DNA of 64,000 nt from Zygnema cylindricum (taxonomy: Eukaryota > Streptophyta > Zygnematophyceae > Zygnematales > Zygnemataceae). The stretch lies in contig JBBHKE010000806.1 of NCBI GenBank assembly GCA_037447655.1, positions 158,957 to 222,956 on the forward strand. The letters are read 5' to 3'. Below are positions 33,242-47,060 of this stretch, in pieces. Below the pieces are notes generated by a model that was not told the origin of the DNA, made no database searches, and saw nothing but the letters and a program-made list of their open reading frames with translations. Each line of letters starts with the position of its first letter. Position 1 is the first letter of the stretch. Position numbers and translations under genes: made by a program.

Positions 33242-33778
33242 CCGCAAAAAAAAAAAAAAAAAAAAATTACCCGATATTTCCCTCCCCCCCCCCCCCTTCA
33301 TCACCAATATCTTATCCCTCCCCCCCCCGAGCAGCAATTCCTCCACATTTCTTCCCCAAAGCAGACGCTTTCTACACCCCCTTTCTCTCCACCCCCCCCT
33401 CTTTCTGGACATTGCTTCTCTCCTCCTGTCCCATCCAACCAAAAACTAATACTCACCTTTCCTCCCACCTCTCCCACCAGCCCCCCACCCCCTCCCTGTT
33501 TTCCTTTCTACTATCAACTTCTTTACCCTCTCCCCCTTTCTTCCCCATTGGCCTATTACCCCCCCCCCCATACCACTATTTCGATCATCTTCCCTTTCCC
33601 ACGCCCCCCCTCTTTTTGGTCCCTTCTTCCATATCCCCCCTTTTCTCTCCGTTGCATCTATGTTATATTTTGGCCCACTAACAATTTCCCCATCCATCCC
33701 ACATGGTTCCTTTTCCTCTCCCACGTTTTCTCTTCCTCTCACCCTCCCAATTCCCATGGCTTCTTTGACTTATTGACC
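33058..33778 (+). other. C-rich segment before the LINE coding region
   Basis: Holds a (CA)n run at about 33188-33242, a poly-A run at 33246-33266 and many C-runs to 33600. It may be the 5' region of the LINE that follows. No gene is seen. Confidence 0.5.
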
Positions 33779-36700
33779 ATGTCCGGAAGCCCTTCTTATT
33801 CCCTTCTCCCTCCCCCACCACCACACAAACCTCGTAAATCTTCTAGGCGTTTGGAATGTCCTGGGTGTCACAAACTTTTTGCCGCTGGGGCCGGTATTTC
33901 CATTCACAACCTTTTTGCCGCTGGGGCCGGTATTTCCATTCACAACGGAGTTGTCGACATTGTATAACCCTGGGTGGTCCTTTGTCTATCACCTCTCCTC
34001 AATCGTCGTCGATCACACTCCCCTCCGGCCCCATAGATGAGGATTGGAATTTCGTTCGTGAGTTAGATGTTTTGGGGGCTTACGATTTGGGAGCTCCCCG
34101 CCCGCGATTGTACACCCGTATACCTATGGCCGTCATGACAATAGTATAAGATGCCCTCCACCTCCCCTTGTCCCACATTTCTTCAAACCCGGCGGACATT
34201 GCTCCTAGGCACCTTCTTCTTATGTTCTCTCTCTAGGTGTTAGTCTTTCCAGGTCATAGATGGGGCAGTGGGGCTAGAGAAACTATGGCCCGTTGTCGCC
34301 GATTCCTTCGTGGTGACTGGAAGGCCCTCCACGCCGAGCATGAGGATCGGGTATCGAGCACCTCTTTCATACCACGTCGCCCACCTAGGCCATCGGATGT
34401 CCCGGCCTCTTATCGTCGAGCAATTCACTTAGGCCGTGTTGGTGAGCTTTCTCGAGCGGTTCGGGCCCTACAACCATTCACCCCTGCCCCCGGATCTTCT
34501 TCCACTATTGAGGTCCTTCGAGCTCTCCACCCCCCTGCCCCTTCCCCTTTACCCCCTTCTATCCACGCCTTTGAGCCTTCTGAGAGTTTTACTTTGGATC
34601 GGGAGGTTTTCATTAAGGCTCTTAGCTCTTCTCCTCACCTTTCAGTGGGGGGGGGCTCGGGCACAGTGTATGAGTTGTTTCGCGATGTTTTGCCCCCTGA
34701 ATCGGGTGCACGGGGGTTCGATGTGTTTTTTCGAGTATGTTCCCTTATTGCTAGTGGGGATGTTCCCCCTCGGATTTGTGATCTTCTCACGGCGTCCCGC
34801 CCTGTGGCGGTCGCCAAACCTAATGGTGGGATCCGCCCTATCGTCGTGGGAGAGGTTTTATATAGATTGGTGGCTCGTGGGATATGTCTCCAGCTCCAAC
34901 CAGCTTTCCATGATTATTTTTCTCCTCATCAGTTTGGAGTGGCCATGAGAGGGGGTTGTGAGGCCGTGGTCCACGGGATTCGGGCTTTGTTGGATGTACA
35001 TCCGGATTGGTTGGTCCTTCACGTCGACGTTTCCAATGCCTTTAATACAGTGGATCGGATCATGATTTTTTCGGAGCTTATGGCGGCCCCATCTCCGATT
35101 GTCCAATTATTCCCCTTTGTGAGGGCTTTCTATTCTTTGACAAGCAACCTTTCCTTCTCGGCCCATGGTGATCTCATTCCTCTCTCCACTGCTACTGGCA
35201 CTCGCCAAGGCGACCCTCTCGGCGGACCTTTGTTCACCCTCGCCCATTACCAGGCCCTTCGTGCCTCCGCAACCGCCTTCCCTTCTTGCCTTTTCCCTTC
35301 GGTCACAGATGATACGCACATTATTGGGCCCAGAGAACAAGTCGTGTTGGCATATGATTTTTTCAAGGAACGTTTAGCCGAACTCAACCTTTCAGTCCAG
35401 CCGTCGAAGTGTGTTATTTGGTCTCCTCAAGATATTCCACTTTCGTTTCCTCCACCTCTTGGTTTTCAAACCCCTTCTCCCTCCGATGGCATTCGAGTGC
35501 TTGGTTGCCCCCTAGGTTTGGATACTTTCATGACCCAATTCCTTCATGATGCTTTACAGACAAATCTAGCCGAAGTGGACAATGTTCCTCGCCTTCCCGA
35601 TCCCCAAGTTGCTTTTGCTATGTCATCCACGTGTTTTCCCCACCGCCCTTTATCTTACTCGTACTTCCCCTCCCACTCCGACATTTATCTCCTCTCTCTC
35701 AGCTTTTGACGATCGCCTCATGGAAGTCCTCCACACTCTGTTAGGTCGGGTGGCATTTGATCGCGAGTCTAGGCCATTGGCCCGCATTCAGGCATCCCTC
35801 CCTGTCTCTACTTGGGGGTTGGGTCTACTATCCATTGCTCGTGTTGCTCCCGCTGCCTATTTGGGAAGTTGGTGTCTTATTGCCTCCACTCTTGTTTCCC
35901 GTTTCTTTGCTGGGGACACCCCCGTTCTAGCTACTGTTATCCCCCGGGTTTCAGACGGTGTGTTCGCCTTCCAACGATCTCTATTGGACGCGTCACGTTC
36001 TCTTCCTCCCCATGCCCTAGTGGATGTGCCAATTTTCTCCACCCTTGTTACAAAATCAGTTGAGCGTATCCAGGAATCGATTTCAGATCGGGTTGCCGCC
36101 GCCATTAAATCCGACCTTCTCAAGGCGCTTCCCTCCGATTCTTCGCGTGCCTGTCTTCTCTCTTGTGGCGGACCTAGTTCTGGGTCTTGGCTTTTCGCTA
36201 CACCGATTTTGTCCACTCTCCGATTCTCACCGGCTTAGTTCACCACCGCCCTCCGGTTTCGCCTTGGCCTCCCCCATCCTCCTTTACTTGGCTCTCTTGT
36301 TTGTGCATGTGGTCGCGTCTTGGGGGCCGATGGTGTCCATTTGCTTCGTTGCTCCCATGGGGGAGATTTAATCCAAGCGCACGACACTATTCGCGATGCC
36401 GTTGCGACTATCGCTTCAGAGGGGGGCTTATTTTCTGTGCGTCGGGAAGTTTCTCATATTATTCCCAAGCGTCAAATCGATGTTGTTCTGCTTGATGGTG
36501 CCCGTCGCATCTTCGGTGATATTGTTTTGGCGAACCCTACTTCAGCTGGTGCCCGTCGCATCTTCGGTGATATTGTTCTGGCGAACCCTACTTCAGCTAC
36601 GGTTGTTGGTCTGGCGGCTCGACATGTTGGGGTGGCGGCTCGTGATGTCGCTAAGCCGAAGGAGCGTGATTATGCCCACCGGGACCCTATGGATGACTTT

Positions 36701-36979
36701 ATTCCGATGGCGGTCGAGATCTTTGGTTGTCTGGGTGTTGCAATGGACGAGTTCCTCCGTACTTGCGCTCGACGTGCTTTCGAGCACCGAGGACCAGGGA
36801 GCCCTCCTCCTTCGCTCCTTACTTCTTTTTATCGTCAACGCTTATCTGTGGCTTTACAACGAGTGCAAGCTTCTATTCTCCTCCGATCGGCTGTTGCGGC
36901 TATGGATCGTCGTCGGGTTCCGGAACTCTCTCAACGTGCTCCCCCGGGATGGGGGGACTTACGGGGTTGCTTTTCGTAG
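33779..36979 (+). pseudogene. LINE-like retroelement: zinc finger, reverse transcriptase, CCHC, putative nuclease
   Basis: The best-preserved copy. Starting at ATG 33779: Pro-rich N-terminus and zinc finger CPGCHKLFAAGAGISIHN (12 residues doubled), then a frame change and RHC. The main frame resumes and is interrupted at 34149 and 34236. RT motifs follow: HVDVSNAFNTVDR (motif A), GTRQGDPLGGPLF (motif B) and TDDTHIIG (motif C). A frameshift near 35645 moves to the frame coding PLYLTRTSPP... and AYLGSWCLIAS. After a TAG at 36236-36238 come CACGRVLGADGVHLLRC (C-x-C-x9-H-x3-C knuckle) and a C-terminal domain with HDTIRD, RREVSH, KRQIDVVLLD and GDIVLANP, suggestive of a restriction-like (PD-D/ExK) endonuclease. 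GARRIFGDIVLANPTSA is doubled in frame. Stops and frameshift make it a pseudogene, though a recent one. Domain order fits early-branching LINEs; the nuclease assignment is inference. Confidence 0.82.
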
Positions 36980-37500
36980 TTATTTAATTGGGTCGGGGTT
37001 GGGGTTGTAGTTCTGGCTTTGTCAATTGTCGTGCTTTTCATTTTGAGTTTGGGTGCTTTTATTTTCCTTGTTGTTATTTTCTTTTTGTTTTAGTTGTGCT
37101 GTTATTTTATTCCCCTGCTGGTAGTTTTTCAGTTTCGGCCATGCCACCACTTTTGTACCCCCGGACTCAGATGGTTTACCATCGTGCTTTTTAATTTATC
37201 CTGCGTATAAAAAAGACACAGATCACCAATAGAAATTAATTTTATTATTTCTACATGATTGTCTTTTTTTTAATTGAAAGAGTATTGGGGTTTTTAATGT
37301 AATTTTTTATTCATGGTTTTGTTTGGGAGTTTTCAAAAATTGGCATAGAGACAACCAAATGTCTCGATTTCTATTGAAATGTCCTATCCCAGTGTGCATA
37401 ATCGCACTCTTCGCCTTTAGCTAATTCTTCTCAATAAACCCATTTCGAACTTGACAACTGGTCAACATTTTAAATTTTAAATTTCAATCTGTAAAATATC
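36980..37500 (+). other. 3' region of the LINE and spacer
   Basis: GT-rich sequence follows the LINE stop to about 37200, where CTGCGTATAAAAAAGACAC may mark its 3' end. No poly-A tail is evident. The rest is AT-rich up to the start of the CCT8 duplication. Confidence 0.45.
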
Positions 37501-38343
37501 CAAAACGGTGATTTGTTTTTGATATGAGTTAAACCATGAATCCTTTTAGAAGTGATAATACCAGCTCCGTCTTTGTTTCTTCTGTCTCCTGGACACAAAA
37601 TAGTAGTACTACTTATTTCTGTCGTAGAGATGATACATTTTCGTGGTTCAAAATCCTTCCAAGACATTTAGACCACAGATAAAATATTTGCCCCCGAAGA
37701 CGCTCCTTTGTACTAATTTTATTACAACACTAAGAAGTAATTCATGGTGTAGTCAATGAACCTCGAGCTTTCCTGAAGGAGCTTTCAACATACAAAAGAT
37801 TGCTACCCTTCTCTCAATTCTTGTTTCCTATTTCTTGTTTTTACAAGCACATTATAACAAACATTTCGACTAATTTCCTCTAGTTTCCTCTCAATTCCTC
37901 TCATTCCCTCCCATTCCCTCTCATTCCCTCTCATTTCCTGGTTACTCAAAATTGTGTTTGCCCATAAAACTGTCATTCGCATTTTTCTTTTATTCGTTTT
38001 TTCGTTTTTTTGTTTTTTCGTGTCTCCAAACAGCGTAGGAAATTCATATAAAAGAAAAAAAGGATTCCATAAAAAACGTAGTCAAATAGGACAAACGACA
38101 TCGCTCCAACGGCTATCTTTTATTTACTTCGGGGAAAAAAACATAAAACTGATTCTTTTTCTTTTACATTTTAGACATTTTTTTTTTTTGCCCTTGAGGA
38201 AGGTGAAAAGGGAGAGCTTTTCCTGTTCTCACACCCCAATTCCACAACTGTCAAAAGAAAGGGGGAAAAAAAGAAACTCTCAATAGAAATCTAAAATACG
38301 AGTACTGATTTTAAGGAGAGGCGTCCCAGTTCTGAGCTCCACC

Positions 38344-38735
38344 CCATCATGGGAAATAGGAGAGAGAGAGAAGAGAAAATGGGAGGAGAAGAGAGGGGAG
38401 AGAGAAAGAGGAGAAAGAGAGGAGAGAGAAAGAGGAGAAAGAGGAGAGAGAGAAGAGAGAGATTGGGGAGAGAGAGATGAAAGAGAGAGGGGGAGAGAGA
38501 GAGAGAGAGATGAAAAACTACAGAAAAAACAGGAGTATTCTCAAAGAAACTAGTCGTCCCCTTCATCCATCGCCCTCTCTGATCTCGGTTTCGGGCCACC
38601 GGCCACCTTCGCCATAATGATCTGTACAAAAAGACACAAAAAAAGGGAGAGGGAGAGGGAGAGGGGGAGGGAGAGGGAGAGGGAGAGAGGGAGAGGGAGA
38701 GAGGAAGAAAGAGAGGAAGAGAGAGAGGGAGAGTC
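38344..38735 (-). repeat. GA/CT microsatellites around the terminal CCT8-like exon (block A)
   Basis: Two purine tracts, at about 38350-38512 and 38644-38731, flank the terminal exon 38550-38621. On the gene's sense strand they are pyrimidine tracts: one in the last intron just before its acceptor, the other in the 3' UTR. The same arrangement exists in block B at 43737-44112. Confidence 0.9.
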
Positions 38736-41221
38736 AAACTGCCTGTGCATTGCACCAAAAATCATGAAGTAGATTGTTACAAAAAACCATTACTGAAAAC
38801 CATTACAAAAAGACATCGCTAAAAATCATAACTAAAATCGAGAACGTTTAAGTTGAGGTTTCCAAATTAGTGTGCATCAAACTTCCCAATACTATAAAGT
38901 ATAAGAATTACACCTAGACCCGTAGGTGCCCCGTACTCATAATTGGATATAAGAAAAGTCAATGATCCATAATAATCCATAGACAATCATAATCCATCGT
39001 CCATGTAAATTTATGATCCATACTACTCCATAATCTATGAACTATAAATAATCTATAATCTATAATAATCCATAATCTAAATCTATAATTTATAATAATC
39101 CATAATCTATAATCCATAATAATCCATAACAGTGCATAATAATACATAATCCGTAATAATCCATAGTAATCCATGATGCAAGACATAATTGAGCGCAGTT
39201 AACTCTTAATGAAGAGTCAACATTAATAATTCACGACCACTCTATAATAGCGATGGGTGGTGTAAAAAAGTCTTACCTGGTCAACTCTAAGGACTGTCGC
39301 CACAGCATCAGCCGCAAGTTTAATCGCCCAATATCTGAAACATCCCAAAAAAAAAACAAAAAAAAAAACAAAAAAAAAACAGCAAAATCAATAGCATGAA
39401 AATAGCAAAAACTGAGAGGATTTAATTTCTGCTTCCAAAACGAAGGAAAATTAAAACCCATTTCAAAAGTAAGAAATTATCCTTATCCTTTTCTCGAGCA
39501 CTAGACATTATACTTATAAACACACTATAATGTCACCCACCTTCATGACCACACAATTTTCCCTCCTTCCTGCCCTCTATACCCTCCTCCTTACCCAAAG
39601 GGAAATCCAGGAGGAGAGCACCTTCCTACCTCACATCCACCTGAAATCCACTCAAAAACACCATTTTCTAATTCTCATTGTAAACCTCTACCAAGGAATA
39701 GATTGTCAACAACATGAAAGCCCTGACCCTCTTCCCCCGATTCTTAAAAGTGAATATAATAAAAAAATCTGACTCTTCCGATTCTTAAAAGTGAATAAAA
39801 TTCATACTTTGTAACAAACAAGTCCCACACTCCTCCACTTGTCACGTCGAAAACGCCTCCACCATCCACATCCACTCCCACAAGATTATTCCCTGCTGAA
39901 TGTGCTGCATATAAAGACGAAATAATTTCGGTCGCATCCAATCCGGCATTTTCCGCCAAAGTTCTAGGCACAACTTCCATACACTCAGCAAATTTTTCCA
40001 CAGCATATTGGTCCAACCTGCGGACTCCCCCAACCATTTAATACAACATCAGTTATATTAAAATCATTCGTTATCAAAAAGAGAATACGTACCAAAAGAG
40101 AACTCATCCGGAAAATGAATACAAAACTTTGATATGGGAAAACATATCAAAACAGAAACTAATTTCAATTTATGTCAATTTTACATGCTGGATGATTCGC
40201 ATTTACTGTGAAAGGTTTTACGTGATTTCTTACCCTGTCTCTGTTTGACCGAAGTCCTTTAACCTCTGGGCAAGCTCGATCTCTGTGGCTCCCGCTCCTC
40301 CTACTAACCGACTGTCTCGGCACATAGCCTATTCCAGCCAAAAAAAAGAAAGAGGAGAGAAATATATCATATGACAAATGTTAAATGACAACGATTGCAT
40401 TCATAGGATCACATTCATGTAAAACAATGACATGCATTCCAGTATATTTGTGAAAACAACTCAATTCAAAAAATGTTCCCTACAACAACTCTGGTTACAA
40501 TGGGTAGGGTAGCAGCCTTCCCACTTCAGGCTCAGAATCTCCGGTCCTTATTCCAGATGAGAATTAATATGAAGTGTAAATGTAAATAATAATTAATATG
40601 AAAAGTAAATGTGGGTCTGGTGCACACCATTTTTCCCACTACATGTATTCCCACCAAATTACATCAAAATTACATGTATGAGGTTTTCAAGGCCCATGTA
40701 AAATCCAGTCTGAAAATGCGGAAAGAGAGTCCACAGTCTTTTCACATATCAAGTTTAAAAAACGTGCTTAGCTAAACTTTTTTCGTTTTCAAAGGTAGTG
40801 CCCCTTTCTGCAAGACGTTCATAACTTCCCACTTTTTTAAAGCAGAAACGTTAAAATTGCCGCTATTCAAATTGGGAAACTCAATGAGAAAACAAAAAAT
40901 TGAAGCATAAAATTTATCCAAGTTAAACCCCTTCTGCACCAAGAAAAAGTATACTTTTTTTCTACGTTTCTCTCCATTTGTTCCCAATGTAAAAGGAAAC
41001 GGTTTCCTTCTGATTAAAGTTTGACTGTATGAAGTTTCTGCAGACTAAATATACATAAAAAAAGCAAAACTTTCTTCGCTTCCAGTAAAAACGCCTACCT
41101 TGTAGGAGTTCACTCCATCATCAATGGCCCTCTCTACATCATCAAGGATAGAATCGGTCGATCCTCGAGTTATAATCGTAGCAACAAGATTTCCACCAGA
41201 TTCGTTTTTCAAAACCACTAC
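38550..41221 (-). pseudogene. Partial CCT8 copy: exons 9-13 only
   Basis: Exons at 41221-41099, 40328-40234, 40017-39808, 39334-39277 and 38621-38550 correspond exactly to CCT8 exons 9-13, with intact splice sites and the same reading (NESGGNLVATIITRGSTDS, AMCRDSRLVGGAGATEIELA, LDQYAVEKFAECMEVVP, YWAIKLAADAVATVLRVDQ, IIMAKVAGGPKPRSERAM). I see no coding change against the full gene. Exons 1-8 are absent, so it lacks the N-terminal equatorial and most of the intermediate and apical domains. It could be silent, or serve as alternative downstream exons of the CCT8 transcript. Confidence 0.9.
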
Positions 41222-41690
41222 CTGAAAATATAAAAAACAAGCATAATGACATTCAAAAACGAAAGTTAAACATATTCGTTTTCAACCTGACCAAAGTCAG
41301 GATATTGGAATGTGAAGAAAAAAATGCCCAATAGACAATTCTACGTACATATTAGTGTAACAGTTTAGCATCAGCAATAAAACCCAAAAATAACAGGCAA
41401 AATAAAACTTGATGCAGGATCCAACACAAAACAATATAAAAAAATGTAAACCTTTAAAATCAACATGGAACCCCAGAAGTAATAACCATAATAGAACACA
41501 CTAAAGAACCTGCAATGACAAAAGTTACAAACCACACGACCCACAAAAAAACTCTATAAAGGGCTTAAAAATCAATATCAAACTGATGGCTTTATACAAG
41601 AATCTGGTCACCACGGTCTTTGACAAAATCACCGAGATTTAGAAGTAGACAATTAGAATATATATATATATTTATATATATATATATCTA

Positions 41691-42878
41691 TGTATTTCAT
41701 ACATGTGAAAATCTACGCACGTATATATACACACACACACTAGCATTTAACAGGTTTAGAGCATTGGTTTTTAGTTTTTTTTTTGGTAATTGCTTTTTAG
41801 TCTCACATAGACATCAATTTAAATCATTTTATGGAAACAGATAGACATGTAAATGTGCACTCGTAAAAATGTACTTAATATACTAAGTATTATGTTGTGT
41901 AAACCAGGTTTGTTTGTATAACTAAGTCGTGTACTTATCAAAAAACCATCCTCGATCTAGTGTCTTCAGTCTATGTTAACTGAAAAACATGTGGAGGGTG
42001 GTGAGGTAAACAGGTGGACAAACGCATGGAGGACATTGAATTCGAGTAGAGGAAGTCCATTTCCGTCATTTATCTGTCAGATGTCGTCACTCGAATATTT
42101 GTAAGGCACATGACATAATGATGACGTCAAGGATTAATGTACTTTGGATGTTCTTTTTGTTGCAAAAACTGTTTCGCCATTTTGTAGATTGTGCCAATCA
42201 TTGTTCATAAATAGTTAGTGTTGGCACTGTTATTGAGAATGTAAGTATCTTCTTTTGATTTTTTCAAGCTTTTCATTTTAAAAATGTAAGATCAATTCTT
42301 CAAAAGTTTGGATGTTTTGTTCTTAATAGGTCATTTTAGAGGACTATGGAACGAAAGAAGTTTTATTTTAAATTTTTGTTGCCAAAGGGTGATTTTTTTT
42401 TTAGAAGTTATGATTTTCCTTTGCATGTTGATCTTCATCCCTATTATTCTGCTTACAATTTAGAAATTAAAATTATGAAATTTATGTGACGTGTTTGAGG
42501 AAGTGGGGAGAAGGGTGGTGATTGTGAACAAAACGATGTGATGTGAAAACATTGTATTCTGCAATTGTTTTTTCCCCTCCCATTTTTAGCGAGATTAATT
42601 TTTAATTGGTTTCACGGATAGTTATTTGTCTGTTTTATGATTATTTCCATTGAACCACTTGAAAGGGGATATTTTTTGCGAAATAAAGGAGGAAAAGTCA
42701 AAGGGAGGGAAGCAAAAGGTAGTATATAAATGTGCAAACGTGTTTTATTATATATATATATATATATATATACGTTTGAATATATGGGCGCGAAGATAGA
42801 ACTAAGTAATCATTGTTTGATCTTTGACATCCTTATGTAACGCATTTTACAGTTTTTGTTTAATCTAATTTAATTTCT
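41691..42878. other. Unique spacer between the CCT8 blocks
   Basis: About 1.2 kb with no counterpart in either block. It has a TA run at 42751-42772 and no recognisable gene. It would lie downstream of the full CCT8 gene's 3' end and upstream of the partial copy. Confidence 0.55.
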
Positions 42879-45800
42879 CAAAACGGTGATTTGTTTTTGA
42901 TATGAGTTAAACCATGAATCCTTTTAGAAGTGATAATACCAGCTCCGTCTTTGTTTCTTCTGTCTCCTGGACACAAAATAGTAGTACTACTTATTTCTGT
43001 CGTAGAGATGATACATTTTCGTGGTTCAAAATCCTTCCAAGACATTTAGACCACAGATAAAATATTTGCCCCCGAAGACGCTCCTTTGTACTAATTTTAT
43101 TACAACACTAAGAAGTAATTCATGGTGTAGTCAATGAACCTCGAGCTTTCCTGAAGGAGCTTTCAACATACAAAAGATTGCTACCCTTCTCTCAATTCTT
43201 GTTTCCTATTTCTTGTTTTTACAAGCACATTATAACAAACATTTCGACTAATTTCCTCTAGTTTCCTCTCAATTCCTCTCATTCCCTCCCATTCCCTCTC
43301 ATTCCCTCTCATTCCCTGGTTACTCAAAATTGTGTTTGCCCATAAAACTGTCATTCGCATTTTTCTTTTATTCATTTTTTCGTTTTTTCGTTTTTTCGTG
43401 TCTCCAAACAGCGTAGGAAATTCATATAAAAGAAAAAAAGGATTCCATAAAAAACGTAGTCAAATAGGACAAACGACATCGCTCCAACGGCTATCTTTTA
43501 TTTACTTCGGGGAAAAAAACATAAAACTGATTCTTTTTCTTTTACATTTTAGACATTTTTTTTTTTTGCCCTTGAGGAAGGTGAAAAGGGAGAGCTTTTC
43601 CTGTTCTCACACCCCAATTCCACAACTGTCAAAAGAAAGGGGGAAAAAAAGAAACTCTCAATAGAAATCTAAAATACGAGTACTGATTTTAAGGAGAGGC
43701 GTCCCAGTTCTGAGCTCCACCCCATCATGGGAAATAGGAGAGAGAGAGAAGAGAAAATGGGAGGAGAAGAGAGGGGAGAGAGAAAGAGGAGAAAGAGAGG
43801 AGAGAGAAAGAGGAGAAAGAGGAGAGAGAGAAGAGAGAGATTGGGGAGAGAGAGATGAAAGAGAGAGGGGGAGAGAGAGAGAGAGAGATGAAAAACTACA
43901 GAAAAAACAGGAGTATTCTCAAAGAAACTAGTCGTCCCCTTCATCCATCGCCCTCTCTGATCTCGGTTTCGGGCCACCGGCCACCTTCGCCATAATGATC
44001 TGTACAAAAAGACACAAAAAAAGGGAGAGGGAGAGGGAGAGGGGGGAGGGAGAGGGAGAGGGAGAGAGGGAGAGGGAGAGAGGAAGAAAGAGAGGAAGAG
44101 AGAGAGGGAGAGTCAAACTGCCTGTGCATTGCACCAAAAATCATGAAGTAGATTGTTACAAAAAACCATTACTGAAAACCATTACAAAAAGACATCGCTA
44201 AAAATCATAACTAAAATCGAGAACGTTTAAGTTGAGGTTTCCAAATTAGTGTGCATCAAACTTCCCAATACTATAAAGTATAAGAATTACACCTAGACCC
44301 GTAGGTGCCCCGTACTCATAATTGGATATAAGAAAAGTCAATGATCCATAATAATCCATAGACAATCATAATCCATCGTCCATGTAAATTTATGATCCAT
44401 ACTACTCCATAATCTATGAACTATAAATAATCTATAATCTATAATAATCCATAATCTAAATCTATAATTTATAATAATCCATAATCTATAATCCATAATA
44501 ATCCATAACAGTGCATAATAATACATAATCCGTAATAATCCATAGTAATCCATGATGCAAGACATAATTGAGCGCAGTTAACTCTTAATGAAGAGTCAAC
44601 ATTAATAATTCACGACCACTCTATAATAGCGATGGGTGGTGTAAAAAAGTCTTACCTGGTCAACTCTAAGGACTGTCGCCACAGCATCAGCCGCAAGTTT
44701 AATCGCCCAATATCTGAAACATCCCAAAAAAAAAAAAAAAAAAAAACAGCAATATCAATAGCATGAAAATAGCAAAAACTGAGAGGATTTAATTTCTGCT
44801 TCCAAAACGAAGGAAAATTAAAACCCATTTCAAAAGTAAGAAATTATCCTTATCCTTTTCTCGAGCACTAGACATTATACTTATAAACACACTATAATGT
44901 CACCCACCTTCATGACCACACAATTTTCCCTCCTTCCTGCCCTCTATACCCTCCTCCTTACCCAAAGGGAAATCCAGGAGGAGAGCACCTTCCTACCTCA
45001 CATCCACCTGAAATCCACTCAAAAACACCATTTTCTAATTCTCATTGTAAACCTCTACCAAGGAATAGATTGTCAACAACATGAAAGCCCTGACCCTCTT
45101 CCCCCGATTCTTAAAAGTGAATATAATAAAAAAATCTGACTCTTCCGATTCTTAAAAGTGAATAAAATTCATACTTTGTAACAAACAAGTCCCACACTCC
45201 TCCACTTGTCACGTCGAAAACGCCTCCACCATCCACATCCACTCCCACAAGATTATTCCCTGCTGAATGTGCTGCATATAAAGACGAAATAATTTCGGTC
45301 GCATCCAATCCGGCATTTTCCGCCAAAGTTCTAGGCACAACTTCCATACACTCAGCAAATTTTTCCACAGCATATTGGTCCAACCTGCGGACTCCCCCAA
45401 CCATTTAATACAACATCAGTTATATTAAAATCATTCGTTATCAAAAAGAGAATACGTACCAAAAGAGAACTCATCCGGAAAATGAATACAAAACTTTGAT
45501 ATGGGAAAACATATCAAAACAGAAACTAATTTCAATTTATGTCAATTTTACATGCTGGATGATTCGCATTTACTGTGAAAGGTTTTACGTGATTTCTTAC
45601 CCTGTCTCTGTTTGACCGAAGTCCTTTAACCTCTGGGCAAGCTCGATCTCTGTGGCTCCCGCTCCTCCTACTAACCGACTGTCTCGGCACATAGCCTATT
45701 CCAGCCAAAAAAAAGAAAGAGGAGAGAAATATATCATATGACAAATGTTAAATGACAACGATTGCATTCATAGGATCACATTCATGTAAAACAATGACAT

Positions 45801-47022
45801 GCATTCCAGTATATTTGTGAAAACAACTCAATTCAAAAAATGTTCCCTACAACAACTCTGGTTACAATGGGTAGGGTAGCAGCCTTCCCACTTCAGGCTC
45901 AGAATCTCCGGTCCTTATTCCAGATGAGAATTAATATGAAGTGTAAATGTAAATAATAATTAATATGAAAAGTAAATGTGGGTCTGGTGCACACCATTTT
46001 TCCCACTACATGTATTCCCACCAAATTACATCAAAATTACATGTATGAGGTTTTCAAGGCCCATGTAAAATCCAGTCTGAAAATGCGGAAAGAGAGTCCA
46101 CAGTCTTTTCACATATCAAGTTTAAAAAACGTGCTTAGCTAAACTTTTTTCGTTTTCAAAGGTAGTGCCCCTTTCTGCAAGACGTTCATAACTTCCCACT
46201 TTTTTAAAGCAGAAACGTTAAAATTGCCGCTATTCAAATTGGGAAACTCAATGAGAAAACAAAAAATTGAAGCATAAAATTTATCCAAGTTAAACCCCTT
46301 CTGCACCAAGAAAAAGTATACTTTTTTTCTACGTTTCTCTCCATTTGTTCCCAATGTAAAAGGAAACGGTTTCCTTCTGATTAAAGTTTGACTGTATGAA
46401 GTTTCTGCAGACTAAATATACATAAAAAAAGCAAAACTTTCTTCGCTTCCAGTAAAAACGCCTACCTTGTAGGAGTTCACTCCATCATCAATGGCCCTCT
46501 CTACATCATCAAGGATAGAATCGGTCGATCCTCGAGTTATAATCGTAGCAACAAGATTTCCACCAGATTCGTTTTTCAAAACCACTACCTGAAAATATAA
46601 AAAACAAGCATAATGACATTCAAAAACGAAAGTTAAACATATTCGTTTTCAACCTGACCAAAGTCAGGATATTGGAATGTGAAGAAAAAAATGCCCAATA
46701 GACAATTCTACGTACATATTAGTGTAACAGTTTAGCATCAGCAATAAAACCCAAAAATAACAGGCAAAATAAAACTTGATGCAGGATCCAACACAAAACA
46801 ATATAAAAAAATGTAAACCTTTAAAATCAACATGGAACCCCAGAAGTAATAACCATAATAGAACACACTAAAGAACCTGCAATGACAAAAGTTACAAACC
46901 ACACGACCCACAAAAAAACTCTATAAAGGGCTTAAAAATCAATATCAAACTGATGGCTTTATACAAGAATCTGGTCACCACGGTCTTTGACAAAATCACC
47001 GAGATTTAGAAGTAGACAATTA

Positions 47023-47060
<38 letters not shown>
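42879..47060. repeat. Duplicated block B (3' half of CCT8)
   Basis: The copy contiguous with CCT8 exons 1-8. See block A for the limits. Its intron-8 end is a 60-bp TA microsatellite at 47025-47084, followed by sequence (exon 8 and beyond) that block A lacks. Confidence 0.95.

Larger units (their letters stand above)
37501..41690. repeat. Duplicated block A (3' half of CCT8)
   Basis: Nearly identical to 42879-47060, with an offset of 5378 bases at the right-hand gene end and 5367 further in. It starts at CAAAACGGTGATTTG in both copies and ends in a TA microsatellite, after which the two sequences are unrelated. Differences are mainly length changes in poly-A and GA tracts. Confidence 0.95.

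Noticed and set aside
34237-34239. Independent start of the reverse transcriptase frame at 34237
   Set aside because: The codon is GTG directly after a TAG. The same frame is open upstream with LINE-like sequence, so it is a broken continuous ORF, not a separate gene.
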